Part shown: piece after piece, positions 6,803-13,767 of the stretch | How the letters are laid out: every line of letters starts with the position of its first letter | How positions within the stretch are numbered: the first letter of the stretch is position 1 | From: a virus | Length of the DNA stretch: 21,186 nucleotides | Reading direction: 5' to 3' (one strand) | IMG/VR virus record: IMGVR_UViG_3300036830_000362 | Coordinates: 1-21,186 of that record | Notes under the pieces: generated by a model | What the model was told of the DNA's origin: nothing | The model's database searches: none | What the model saw: only the letters and a program-made list of their open reading frames with translations | Translations under genes and position numbers: made by a program

Positions 6803-8944
6803 CTATTCTTCCCCACCCTGAGGAGCGGCCGCGGGCTGTGCCGCTGCCTGCGCCTGAGCGATGACGGCATTCTTGTCCGCCATCACGTGCTGATGAGCCT
6901 GGTCGTCCTTCTGAAGCGCCAATTCGTGCGCGGCGTGATGGTTCTCGGTCTGTGTCTCCTGGAATAACGTTCGCCGCTCGGATTCGTCTTGCGCCTTGGT
7001 CTGGACATTGGCGATGTAAGCCTTCAGATCGACATTGAGCTGGGCGATCTTCGATTCGAACGCGCCCTTCAGTTGCTCGATCTGCAGCTTGTACTCGTTG
7101 TCGATGACCTTGCCGGCTTTTTCCAGCTTCAGTTGATCCAGCTCCTGCTTCAGTAGCCCCATGTTCTGTTGCGCCATCTGAAGTTCCTGCTGGGCCTGCT
7201 GGAGCTGCTGTGCCGACTGATCGTCAGGCGCGAGCATCTTCTGCATTTCGTCGCCGATCGCGCCGATGTTCTTCAGCTTGATCGCGAGCGCGAGGAACTT
7301 GCCGGCTGTTCCAGGCGGCAAAAGCTGCGCGATGGGTTCGATTGTCTTGATGATCGTGTCCGCGAATTCCGCCTGCTCTTCGCGCTGCGAGAGATAGCTG
7401 GGCCCGTCTGAAATCGTGATCTCAAACTTGCCGCGGTGCGCAAAGAAGAAGTCGGACTCATCCAGGTGCTCGGAATCGGCAGGCAGCGCGGCATTGCGCT
7501 GCTTCAGCATTTCATTGAAGCCGGTACGCGGGGCCACACCCAGCTTCACGTCTTCGTCCTTGTCGTCTTTGCCGAGCAACTGCTGGGGCAGGGAATCCAG
7601 TTCTGCGAGTTTGGTGATGAGTTCGTTCAACTGCATCCCGGAATTACAAAGCGCGCGCACGAAGTTGTCGGTGAAGTGGTAGCTGCCGATCGCTTCCTGC
7701 GTCTGGATCTTCTCCAGGGCGATGCCGGATTTCTCGTTTTGGCGCTGCGCGGCCGTTGGAAGCGGCGTGACGCCCATTGCGGCCTGAATGGCTCTGCGCC
7801 AGGCCTCGCGCGACATCTCATATGCCTGTGGGTTCGGCTGGAACTGACTGCGCACCGGCGGCGGAAAATTGCCCATCGTCTGCGCGTTCCAGTCGGTCGG
7901 GATCTTGTACTCGAGGTAAGCCGTGGGAACCTTGTGCGCGTATTTCCACTGCTCGGGGTCGACCGAGCCTTCGACAACCATCATGGGCGCGCGCGGCGCC
8001 ATGGAGAACTCTTCGGCTTCCTGCGATGCCACGTAGGCGAGCATCTGTTGCGGATCGCGGGCGCGGCGTACGAGCGAGAAGATCATGCGCTTAAAATTGC
8101 CCCCGTCCTTGACGTACTTTTCCTCGCCGAACATGCCGATAAGCGGAATCCAGCTTCCGATCCACTCGTTGGTTTCAAGGATCTCGACGCCGTTGGTGAT
8201 GTACTGCGTAACTTTGTGCTGCTTCTCCCCGTCCTTCGCGGTGATCTCTTCGCGTGTCCAGTATTCGGCGACGATGATGTCTTCGCCATCGAACCAATCG
8301 GGAGCTTTCTCGACGTCCGGGCCGGTGAAGCTGCGTTTCTTTGCATTGGGATATTTACGGCCGAACTTGGTCTTGCGGATCTTGTCGAGAACGAACGCGA
8401 TGTTGCCATCGGAGAAGTCCGCCTCGCGCGCGTCCGGATCCAGGTAGACGGTGAACTGGTTGGGGATGCGGCGGATCCGCGGCTCCTGCTCGCCCTTGGG
8501 CCCGGTGACGATCGTGACCAGGCGCCAGAAGCCGAAGCCCGATTCGATCACAGCTTCGGAAGCCGTGGTGTAGATGGATTGCGCTTTGGAGGCATATTCG
8601 ATGCCGCGGAGGTAGGACTGCCGGTGCTCGGCGTCCTGGTCGGTGGCGTTCTCCGATCGCGGAGAAACCTTGACGGAGCGCTTGTTCTGCCGGAGATTGT
8701 TGTTCGCCTGCTTGGTGTACTGGCTGATTTCATCGGGCCAGATCGTGGGCCGCCCCTTGCGGTCGTCGACGAAGTCCTTGGGCGGTTTCCCGGCGACGAA
8801 CTGCATGTCCTTCGCGCCTTCGTCATACGGCTCGCGCCAGTACTCCCGCACATAGCGGAAGTCGTCGCGAATCTGTTTGAGCAGGGTTTCATCGGCTTCG
8901 GAGTTGGCGGTGTCCTCCCCTTGCTTTTTGGTTTCGTCGGGCAT
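6803..8944 (-). CDS. Portal protein, P22 gp1-like
   Basis: The 713-residue product matches the large P22-type portal family (P22 gp1 is 725 residues). The N-terminal region has KQIRDDFRYVREYWREPYDE and RPTIWPDEISQYTKQANNNL, followed by NKRSVKVSP and the core strand SGFGFWRLVTIVTGPKGEQE. Next come DPDAREADFSDGNIAFV and GMFGEEKYVKDG. The wing and stem contain MTREEIT-like and QNEKSGIALEKIQTQEAIGS segments. The last 150 residues are Gln-rich helices (QQLQQAQQELQMAQQNMGLL), fitting the coiled barrel that projects into the head in P22. It would form the dodecameric DNA channel at one vertex, binding terminase during packaging and the gp4-like adaptor afterwards. The ATG at 8944 lacks a visible Shine-Dalgarno. 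The long plus-strand frame opposite is a codon-bias shadow. Confidence 0.9.
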   Translation of the reverse strand: MPDETKKQGEDTANSEADETLLKQIRDDFRYVREYWREPYDEGAKDMQFVAGKPPKDFVDDRKGRPTIWPDEISQYTKQANNNLRQNKRSVKVSPRSENATDQDAEHRQSYLRGIEYASKAQSIYTTASEAVIESGFGFWRLVTIVTGPKGEQEPRIRRIPNQFTVYLDPDAREADFSDGNIAFVLDKIRKTKFGRKYPNAKKRSFTGPDVEKAPDWFDGEDIIVAEYWTREEITAKDGEKQHKVTQYITNGVEILETNEWIGSWIPLIGMFGEEKYVKDGGNFKRMIFSLVRRARDPQQMLAYVASQEAEEFSMAPRAPMMVVEGSVDPEQWKYAHKVPTAYLEYKIPTDWNAQTMGNFPPPVRSQFQPNPQAYEMSREAWRRAIQAAMGVTPLPTAAQRQNEKSGIALEKIQTQEAIGSYHFTDNFVRALCNSGMQLNELITKLAELDSLPQQLLGKDDKDEDVKLGVAPRTGFNEMLKQRNAALPADSEHLDESDFFFAHRGKFEITISDGPSYLSQREEQAEFADTIIKTIEPIAQLLPPGTAGKFLALAIKLKNIGAIGDEMQKMLAPDDQSAQQLQQAQQELQMAQQNMGLLKQELDQLKLEKAGKVIDNEYKLQIEQLKGAFESKIAQLNVDLKAYIANVQTKAQDESERRTLFQETQTENHHAAHELALQKDDQAHQHVMADKNAVIAQAQAAAQPAAAPQGGEE

Positions 8945-8965
8945 TCGCAGAGGGAAGAGAAGCGA

Positions 8966-9259
8966 TTAGAACTGGGCTTTCACGAAGTGTTTGAAATCTT
9001 CGTTGTCGTCGTGGTAGACCATGTCCTTCATCACCATCCCGCGGCTGAATGCGGGTGGGTTGTCGAAGCAGGTGATGAACATTTCGCCATTCGGGCGAGA
9101 AAAGTAGTAGCAGCGTTCGCTGGCGTCCCGGAAGGTCACGGTGCACGGGCCGGTGTGCTTGTCGATGTGGCGAGAGACAGTGCGGCAGAAAAAGAATGCG
9201 ACAACAACGACGAGCACAAACCCGCCGAGAAAATTAAGAGCTTGTTTCGTTCCAAACAT
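8966..9259 (-). CDS. Small membrane-anchored protein of unknown function
   Basis: I choose the ATG at 9259 (MFGTKQALNFLGGFVLVVVV), which overlaps the stop of the upstream 53-codon gene as TGATG and has GGAGGA seven bases upstream. A GTG one codon earlier is the alternative. The 97-residue product has one N-terminal membrane helix (residues about 9-25) with few positive residues before it and a basic stretch just after (CRTVSRHIDKH). A soluble domain with paired cysteines follows (PCTVTFRDASERCYYF, ITCFDNP). That domain reads like a small beta fold. No family is recognised. It lies 21 bp before the portal gene in the packaging operon. Confidence 0.65.
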   Translation of the reverse strand: MFGTKQALNFLGGFVLVVVVAFFFCRTVSRHIDKHTGPCTVTFRDASERCYYFSRPNGEMFITCFDNPPAFSRGMVMKDMVYHDDNEDFKHFVKAQF

Positions 9260-9420
9260 CACTTCGTCCTCCGTGTGACGACTTTGCGGCCGGGGCGTTG
9301 GTGATCGTAGCTGGAGCTGGAGCCGCGGAACTTGGCGATGTCGGCCTTCATTGTCTTGCGGCTATCCTGCTTGGCGGAATCTTTATTTCCGCGCATCGCG
9401 GCGTCTTCACACTTACGCAT
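9259..9420 (-). CDS. Very small basic protein (53 residues)
   Basis: Read from ATG at 9420 to TGA at 9261-9259, it begins MRKCEDAAMRGNKDSAKQDS and continues RKTMKADIAKFRGSS, ending VVTRRTK. It is strongly basic. The ATG overlaps the end of the upstream gene (ATGCGTAA), and its stop forms TGATG with the next start, so it is joined to both neighbours. GGAGAG lies about nine bases upstream. No family or function is recognised. The double overlap is the main evidence that it is a gene. Confidence 0.55.
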   Translation of the reverse strand: MRKCEDAAMRGNKDSAKQDSRKTMKADIAKFRGSSSSYDHQRPGRKVVTRRTK

Positions 9421-10012
9421 CGAGCTTCACTCTCCGGTCGGTGATGTATAGCTTCTCCCGCCCTGACAACTCGACCACTTCTGCCGCGCGGGCTTCGGCG
9501 CACTTGGGACAGGTCTCCTTGTTGTCGACCTTGTCGCGCACCCAGCCGGCTTTCCGCGCTTCGATCATGGCAGCCACCGGTGTTGGCGCTTCAAATCTGC
9601 CTTCCGCGCTGCACAGATAGCACTTCACTCGAGCGATGGCGTAGAGCATGCGCGGTCTCGCCGGAACCTTGACCTTGTGGCCGCCGATATTGATCTCGAT
9701 CGGCTTCGGCGCATCGCCCACCACTTTCATTCGTCCCTGCGACACCAGCTCGCCGGCACGTAGTGCGATCATCGCGAGATAGGAATCCAGAGGCTTCGCC
9801 TTGAAGCCCAGGCGCGGCTTCAGCGCGTGGTAGGCCTCATAGCGCTGCTCCGGTTCGCACTCGTTGAGCAGATCGCGGAGATACTCGTGCTTGTCGCCCG
9901 GCCAGTTCGAAACCAGGTTGGCGAGTTCCTGGATAAGATCCGGCGAACCGAGGCACGAGAGCCCCTCTTTCACCAGCATGGTTTCGACCTTGCGCTTTTC
10001 CTTTTGATCCAC
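9413..10012 (-). CDS. Phage protein with a four-cysteine zinc-ribbon
   Basis: The 199-residue product starts at GTG (MDQKEKRKVETMLVKEGLSC), two bases after the stop of the upstream gene. The N-terminal 75 residues are helical (LIQELANLVSNWPGDKHEYL, RDLLNECEPEQRYEAYHALK). The C-terminal half holds a probable zinc site: VKCYLCSAEG at about residue 130 and ETCPKCAEARA at about residue 168, giving CxxC...CxxC. Between the two lies PTPVAAMIEARKAGWVRDKV, whose 'A...GW' rhythm recurs in phage zinc-ribbon proteins. No catalytic motif is seen. The position between terminase and portal suggests a packaging or late-regulatory accessory, but there is no direct support for that. Confidence 0.7.
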   Translation of the reverse strand: MDQKEKRKVETMLVKEGLSCLGSPDLIQELANLVSNWPGDKHEYLRDLLNECEPEQRYEAYHALKPRLGFKAKPLDSYLAMIALRAGELVSQGRMKVVGDAPKPIEINIGGHKVKVPARPRMLYAIARVKCYLCSAEGRFEAPTPVAAMIEARKAGWVRDKVDNKETCPKCAEARAAEVVELSGREKLYITDRRVKLDA

Positions 10013-10014
10013 GG

Positions 10015-10263
10015 TTAGCTTTCTTCCTCGTCCTTCGCGTTGATGGAGAGATGCTCTTTCAGGTGCGCCATGAGCTTGGCGCCTTCGCTCTTGCCGAAGA
10101 CGTGGGATTCCGGTTCGCGGTACGGCCCATCGCCGGAGTTAAAGCGGTGGCTCACGGTGTGGCCGCCGTTCTCTGCCTTCTCGACCTCGATCGAGCGCAG
10201 TTCCTTGGGCGCCATCTTTCGCGATTTGGGGCGTGCGCTGAGTGCTTCTGCGTAGTCAGCCAT
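10015..10263 (-). CDS. Small conserved-type phage protein, unknown function
   Basis: This 82-residue protein has a well-supported ATG at 10263 (AGGAAGG six bases upstream). The sequence runs SARPKSRKMAPKELRSIEVE, then ENGGHTVSHRF, then ESHVFGKSEGAKLMAHLKEH. The pattern of 'eNGG..V.H.f' followed by 'hvF...EG..l..HL..HL' is one I have seen in small unannotated phage proteins near terminase genes. The basic N-terminus may bind nucleic acid. It starts three bases downstream of the 67-residue gene and would be translated with it. Confidence 0.7.
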   Translation of the reverse strand: MADYAEALSARPKSRKMAPKELRSIEVEKAENGGHTVSHRFNSGDGPYREPESHVFGKSEGAKLMAHLKEHLSINAKDEEES

Positions 10264-10266
10264 GAG

Positions 10267-10470
10267 TTACCTTCCTAAAATCTGATTTGCTTTGGCGCGG
10301 ATCGTCGCCGCCTGGCTGGCGCTGATGCGGCCTTTCTTCTGCTGCTGTGTCGCGCGGCTCTTTGCATTCGCTGCGTGAGATTTGTCCGGCATCGGGTATT
10401 TGCGTTGCTTGGGCATCCCGAATTCCTTTGCGGGGATCCGCTTTCGCGCTACTGCGTTGAGTTTCGCCAT
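10267..10470 (-). CDS. Small basic phage protein of the 'YPMPDKSHA' type
   Basis: I start at ATG 10470 (MAKLNAVARKRIPAKEFGMP) because it forms TGATG with the terminase stop and has GGAG ten bases upstream; a GTG nine bases earlier is possible. The 67-residue product contains RKYPMPDKSHAANAKSRATQ, then KKGRISASQAATIRAKANQI. This combination of 'P.r.yP..d.sHA..A..rA' with 'g..s......I..kA...L' recurs in small proteins beside phage head genes. It is very basic and probably helical. Its function is not known to me. A role bound to DNA or to the capsid is a guess. Confidence 0.75.
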   Translation of the reverse strand: MAKLNAVARKRIPAKEFGMPKQRKYPMPDKSHAANAKSRATQQQKKGRISASQAATIRAKANQILGR

Positions 10471-11984
10471 CAGCTCCACACTCCAACACTCGGCGGCGGC
10501 CCGGAGGTTCCGGTCGATCGGCGCGGCGCGGCCACAGGCATGGCGAACGTCAGTGCCAGTGCATCGCCGTCGTCCGGTGAGCTGTATTGCAGGCCCATCT
10601 TGGCGAAACGCCGGCGCATGTCTTCCTTCGACTCAAGCTTCACGCGCTGCAGGCGGTCATAGACCAGGATGGGCTTCTGGAGATCGGCTGCCAGGTCGCG
10701 GTCCTTGTCGATCGAGCCGCCTTCCTGGAGCCAGGACTTCATCTTTCCCCACATCTCATCGCGCCGGTATGCGTACTTCGGATCCGTCGAGTCCTGGCCG
10801 AAGTTCACTTCCATCACGTTCTTGTGCCCCAGCTCGCGCAACCTGGCTACGACCGGGCCCGCGATGCCGGCGGAATCGGCAAACAGCATCGCCACCTTGT
10901 CTCCGCTGTAGGTGCGCGAGAGTACATCGGCAAGCTTGTTGATCATCACTGCGGGGTTGCGGGTGAATTCGCCTTTGACCTTCACCGGCGGGATCGATCG
11001 CGCGTCGTTGCCTTTGCGGAAGCGGACGACGTTGTCGTCGGTGCCGCCCCACGCAAAGTCGGCGCCGGCAACAAGCGGAGCATCCGGAAGGACGTAGAGA
11101 GTGCGCTCCTGTGCGGTCCCAACTGTTTCGAGATCGATGAACTTGCCGCCGCCGGCGACGGGAAACAGGCCGCGGTAACGAACGCGCACGGTGTCCGAAT
11201 CTTCGCCGTAGACCGCGATCGTTTCATTGATCTCTGCAATGTTGGTGCCTTCGACTTCGCGGCTGTCGATGACTTCCGCGTGCCATCGGCCGCGCTGCTC
11301 GCCGTGGACCGCTTCGTAGAACGCGCCGTCCGGCCGCGTCGACTGGCTCATCAGCAGCCAGATGATTTCTGTGTTTGCATCAGTAAGCGCGCCTTCGACA
11401 GTGGTGTAGATCGAATCGGAGATCTCGCTGGCTTCGTCGAAGATGATCACCAGACGCTTGCCTTTGTTGTGGGCGCCGGCGAAGGCCTGCGGATTGTCTT
11501 CCGACCAGGTCGCAAAGTCTGTGCGCCAGGTGGTCTCGTGCTCCGCGTCATTCACCTTGATCGACGTCACGTGCACGTCGAACCAGTCTTTGTTGATCGC
11601 GTTGCGAAACCACTTCGAGATCTCGGGCTGGGTTTTCGTTTTGAGCTGATCCCCGGTGTTCGCCGTGACCAGGACCTTGCAATCGAGGCATGTCGACTTC
11701 GCCCAGTGGACGATCATGCCGATCAGCGAGGATTTTCCGATGCCGTGACCGCTGGAGATGGCTTTGCGATAGGGCTTGAAGCGGGTCTTGGGATTCTGAA
11801 GATGCTCGCTGAGTTCCTTCAGCACTTTGACCTGGAAGCGCCGCGGCTGATCGTGCTCGAGATCCGTGCCTGGTTCGCCCCAGGGAAACGAAAACAGAGC
11901 GCAACCCAGCGGATCCCAGCGGAAGCTGAGCATCTTCTCCACGAGCTGCTGCTCGTAGTCGACTTCAGCGCAGGCTGCGGACAC
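10470..11984 (-). CDS. Terminase large subunit
   Basis: This ATP-driven packaging motor and nuclease is recognised by its motifs. Numbered from the GTG at 11984 (504 residues), the Walker A loop SGHGIGKSS is at about 78-86 and the Walker B strand LVIIFDEAS at about 178-186, with the coupling motif LLMSQSTRPDG near 210. The RNase H-type nuclease acidic residues are in AGADFAWGG (Asp at about 309), AMLFADSAGIAGPV (Asp at about 370) and SPDDGDALALTF (about 471-474). The GTG at 11984 has GAGAAAGG eight bases upstream and overlaps the small terminase end by 20 bp; a GTG at 12023 would add 13 residues and has no ribosome site. All catalytic positions look intact. It would cut concatemers and pump DNA through the portal. 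Confidence 0.92.
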   Translation of the reverse strand: MSAACAEVDYEQQLVEKMLSFRWDPLGCALFSFPWGEPGTDLEHDQPRRFQVKVLKELSEHLQNPKTRFKPYRKAISSGHGIGKSSLIGMIVHWAKSTCLDCKVLVTANTGDQLKTKTQPEISKWFRNAINKDWFDVHVTSIKVNDAEHETTWRTDFATWSEDNPQAFAGAHNKGKRLVIIFDEASEISDSIYTTVEGALTDANTEIIWLLMSQSTRPDGAFYEAVHGEQRGRWHAEVIDSREVEGTNIAEINETIAVYGEDSDTVRVRYRGLFPVAGGGKFIDLETVGTAQERTLYVLPDAPLVAGADFAWGGTDDNVVRFRKGNDARSIPPVKVKGEFTRNPAVMINKLADVLSRTYSGDKVAMLFADSAGIAGPVVARLRELGHKNVMEVNFGQDSTDPKYAYRRDEMWGKMKSWLQEGGSIDKDRDLAADLQKPILVYDRLQRVKLESKEDMRRRFAKMGLQYSSPDDGDALALTFAMPVAAPRRSTGTSGPPPSVGVWS

Positions 11985-12492
11985 GTTGTTCGCCTTTCTC
12001 CATCGCGAGGCGGAAGCGTTCACTGAGATTCAGGTTCACGTTGTGCTCGATCGGCTTGTCGTGCAGATGGTTCACTGTGACGACTGCTTTGCCTTTGGCT
12101 TTGTCGTAGAGGTATTTCCGGGTCTCGAGAGCGGTGCGATCGGAGAACCACAGCAGGGCCCAGCCCTGCACCTCAAACGACAACTTCTGAAATTTCTTTT
12201 CGGCCGATCGCTTCCTGTCGATTAAAACTTGCCGGCGGGCTTCGTATTCTTCCAGCTTCTCGCGTTCGTCGGCCGTCGCGTTCTCGGGAATCTCTATCGC
12301 CTCACTCACCGAGATGTGGCGATCGACCATCACTTGCGGGTCGATCCCGTTCAGCTCATCGATGAGCTGCTGCGCATAGTCTTTGCCGTGGATCGTGCGG
12401 CCGTCGATGACCTGGACCGGCGCTTCGCGTTTCTTCCGGCCGCAACCAGCCCGGGCGCCGCCCTTTTTCTTCTTCTCGCTGGCCTCAGACAC
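11965..12492 (-). CDS. Probable terminase small subunit
   Basis: This 175-residue protein is encoded directly before, and overlapping, the large terminase. The N-terminus is Lys/Arg/Gly-rich (KKKKGGARAGCGRKKREAPV), the GGARxGxGRKK opening I know from many small terminases. The middle carries long charged helices (ATADEREKLEEYEARRQVLI, DRKRSAEKKFQKLSFEVQGW) that could form an oligomerisation domain. A likely portal- or TerL-facing tail ends MEKGEQRVRSLR. It would recognise the packaging site and recruit the large subunit. No clear helix-turn-helix is seen, so the call rests on context and N-terminal pattern. The GTG start has no Shine-Dalgarno, and a weak promoter lies only a few bases upstream, so the mRNA may have almost no leader. 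Confidence 0.65.
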   Translation of the reverse strand: MSEASEKKKKGGARAGCGRKKREAPVQVIDGRTIHGKDYAQQLIDELNGIDPQVMVDRHISVSEAIEIPENATADEREKLEEYEARRQVLIDRKRSAEKKFQKLSFEVQGWALLWFSDRTALETRKYLYDKAKGKAVVTVNHLHDKPIEHNVNLNLSERFRLAMEKGEQRVRSLR

Positions 12493-12505
12493 GTTTGAAA
12501 TCGGC

Positions 12506-12536
12506 GATATATTTCAATCTTTTCAAACGAAATCAA
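12506..12536 (-). promoter_or_regulatory. Weak candidate promoter for the terminase operon
   Basis: On the minus strand a TTGATT box (12531-12536) is followed, after a long 19-bp spacer, by TATATC (12506-12511). The GTG of the small terminase at 12492 would lie about 7 bases after the predicted start site, matching the lack of a Shine-Dalgarno. Two TTGAAA hexamers sit in the spacer. Box scores and spacing are poor, so this is tentative. Confidence 0.3.
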
Positions 12537-12613
12537 CCCCTCTGGCGGGGAGTCCGACGGCGAATCAATGACTTAGCCGCAATGAGTGGGGAATTCTGCA
12601 TTTGAAAAGATTG

Positions 12614-12640
12614 AAAAAACTGCTTTAGATCTCAGCAGTT
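12614..12640 (-). terminator. Rho-independent terminator downstream of the recombinase operon
   Basis: On the minus strand AACTGCT (12634-12640) and AGCAGTT (12618-12624) form a perfect 7-bp stem with a 9-base loop, followed at once by TTTT; the two closing T residues of the stem extend the run to six. It lies after the recombinase stop and before the terminase genes, so it separates the two transcription units. Confidence 0.65.
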
Positions 12641-12722
12641 AGGTTGAAATCGATTGATTTCGTTTGATTCTTTTGGGGCTGCGGAGGGGAAAAACAGCCC
12701 AAATTGGACCGTAAGTTGTTGA

Positions 12723-12748
12723 TGTTTCATTTCGGACGATATGAAACA
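12723..12748. repeat. Perfect 8-bp inverted repeat after the recombinase gene
   Basis: TGTTTCAT (12723-12730) and ATGAAACA (12741-12748) are perfect inverted copies around a 10-base centre. They begin 8 bp beyond the recombinase stop. No T tract follows on either strand, so a protein-binding site, possibly for the recombinase itself, is as likely as a hairpin. Confidence 0.45.
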
Positions 12749-12755
12749 GGCGCAA

Positions 12756-13307
12756 TCAGGCGATTTTGCGCTGTTCCTGGCGCCAGCGAGTCGTTCTGCT
12801 GGGACCGCGTTTTGCGTCGATCTTGCGGCCAGGGATCCGGCCTTCCGCTTTCGCCAGGGCCAGGCCCGCCTTGGTGCGCTCGGCGATCACGTTGCGCTCG
12901 AATTCTGCAAACACCGCGAGCATGCCGAACATTGCCTTGCCGGCCGTCGATCGCAAATCAAATCCGTCCTTCAAGCTCACGAAAGAAACCTTCGCGTCAT
13001 CCAGTTCGGCAATGAGATTGTGAAGATCCCGGACCGATCGACCGAAGCGATCGAGCCGCCACACGAGTACCGCGTCGACATCGCGCAGTCCTTTGGTGAC
13101 GTCCTGCATGAGTTTCAACAGTTGCGGCCGCTTCGTATTCTTTCCGCTTAAACGATCGACATATTCGGCCGAGATGGTGTGCTTGTTCGCCTTCGCCCAC
13201 TCGCGCAGCTCGCGGAGCTGGACCTCAGGGTTCTGCTCTTTGAGCAGAGATTCGGAGACCTGGCCACGTTGCGGCTTCGAGACTCGGGCATAGATCGCGA
13301 TTTTCAT
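12756..13307 (-). CDS. Serine recombinase (resolvase/invertase catalytic domain), short C-terminus
   Basis: From ATG 13307 the product is 183 residues. It opens MKIAIYARVSKPQRGQ, with the nucleophile Ser10 in the RVS motif. It continues with the usual VQLRELREWAKANKHTISAE and SGKNTKRPQLLKLM, then VLVWRLDRFGRSVRDL, which supplies Arg84, Asp86 and Arg87. The helix AVFAEFERNVIAERTKAGLA and the GRIPGRK hinge follow. After the hinge only about 20 basic residues remain (DAKRGPSRTTRWRQEQRKIA); the helix-turn-helix that resolvases normally carry there is absent, and I find none in the other frames nearby. The start forms TGATG with the secreted-protein gene upstream. It may invert or resolve DNA with help from a separate binding factor. 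No crossover site is proven. Confidence 0.85.
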   Translation of the reverse strand: MKIAIYARVSKPQRGQVSESLLKEQNPEVQLRELREWAKANKHTISAEYVDRLSGKNTKRPQLLKLMQDVTKGLRDVDAVLVWRLDRFGRSVRDLHNLIAELDDAKVSFVSLKDGFDLRSTAGKAMFGMLAVFAEFERNVIAERTKAGLALAKAEGRIPGRKIDAKRGPSRTTRWRQEQRKIA

Positions 13308-13669
13308 CAGCGCGATCTTACCTCGTAGCGGAAGCTGCAACCCTTTTTGAACGTCACCACGGCCTGGACCAGGCGCGAGTGCTTCCGATCGGGCTCGCCG
13401 TCGACCACGGGCGCTTCGACCTGGGCTTTCTCGCCGGCATCGATCTTGTCGATGCAGCTCCGGTCCCAGACGGCAACCGTGTACTGCTTGGGTTCGCAGG
13501 CGAAGAGGGCTTTGGCTGGGTTCCAGACTTTGCAAAGTCCGTCACCGCATTCGGAAGAGTAAGGGCAGGAGTCTTGCGGAAGAGGCGGATCGGCGAGGGC
13601 GGTGCCGATCGAGCGCGCGGAAAAGAAGCCGAGCACAAGTACAGCGAGGAATTTCAGGCGAAGACTCAT
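13307..13669 (-). CDS. Small exported cysteine-rich protein
   Basis: From ATG 13669 (GGAAG four bases upstream) the product is 120 residues and begins with a signal peptide (MSLRLKFLAVLVLGFFSARS, then IGTALA-DPP). The mature part is cysteine-rich: DSCPYSSECGDGLCKVWNP, FACEPKQYTV, DRSCIDKID and, near the end, KKGCSFRYEVRS, six to seven cysteines suited to disulphides. It lies in an operon of micro-genes. Its ATG overlaps the stop of the 33-residue gene (ATGA), and its own stop forms TGATG with the recombinase. No family is recognised. Export plus disulphides suggests action in the periplasm or outside, such as altering the host surface, but that is a guess. Confidence 0.7.
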   Translation of the reverse strand: MSLRLKFLAVLVLGFFSARSIGTALADPPLPQDSCPYSSECGDGLCKVWNPAKALFACEPKQYTVAVWDRSCIDKIDAGEKAQVEAPVVDGEPDRKHSRLVQAVVTFKKGCSFRYEVRSR

Positions 13670-13767
13670 CGGTCTTCCGCTCCGCAGATCATGCAGATGT
13701 AGCAGCGGAATCTCTTGCTCCACTTCAGCCAGGAGCGACAGGCGTGTCCGTCGTTTCCGTAGCTCAT
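13666..13767 (-). CDS. 33-residue CxxC mini-protein
   Basis: The frame begins MSYGNDGHACRSWLKWSKRF and ends RCYICMICGAEDR. Both ends overlap neighbours by the four bases ATGA: the start with the stop of the helix-turn-helix gene, and the stop with the start of the secreted gene. AAGG lies four bases upstream. The cysteines (C10, then CYIC and C29 in a CxxCxxC layout) suggest a small metal-binding knuckle. It is too short for most gene finders. The double overlap makes it credible; the function is unknown. Confidence 0.6.
   Translation of the reverse strand: MSYGNDGHACRSWLKWSKRFRCYICMICGAEDR

Larger units (their letters stand above)
12493..12666. repeat. Cluster of TTGAAA hexamers and inverted repeats before the terminase genes
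   Basis: Six TTGAAA hexamers occur within 155 bp: plus strand at 12495, 12602, 12611 and 12644, minus strand at 12512-12517 and 12521-12526. The two inner pairs are each nine bases apart and form a perfect 16-bp inverted repeat (TTTCAATCTTTTCAAA at 12512-12527 with 12601-12616). A second perfect 13-bp inverted repeat links CAAACGAAATCAA (12524-12536) with 12654-12666, and CGTTTGAAA (12492-12500) pairs with 12521-12529. This AT-rich stretch has no gene. It could be the small-terminase binding (pac) site, an operator for late genes, or both. Confidence 0.7.

Noticed and set aside
7436-9304. Long plus-strand frame of 622 codons opposite the portal gene
   Set aside because: It mirrors the portal codons at high GC, has Arg/Val/Leu-rich shadow composition, no ribosome site, and the portal on the other strand has family motifs throughout.
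10587-12026. Plus-strand frame of 479 codons opposite the large terminase
   Set aside because: Shadow of the terminase, whose Walker and nuclease motifs are intact on the minus strand.
13308-13535. 76-codon N-terminal extension of the recombinase
   Set aside because: It lies within the secreted Cys-rich gene and precedes the invariant MKIAIYARVS start, which has TGATG coupling.
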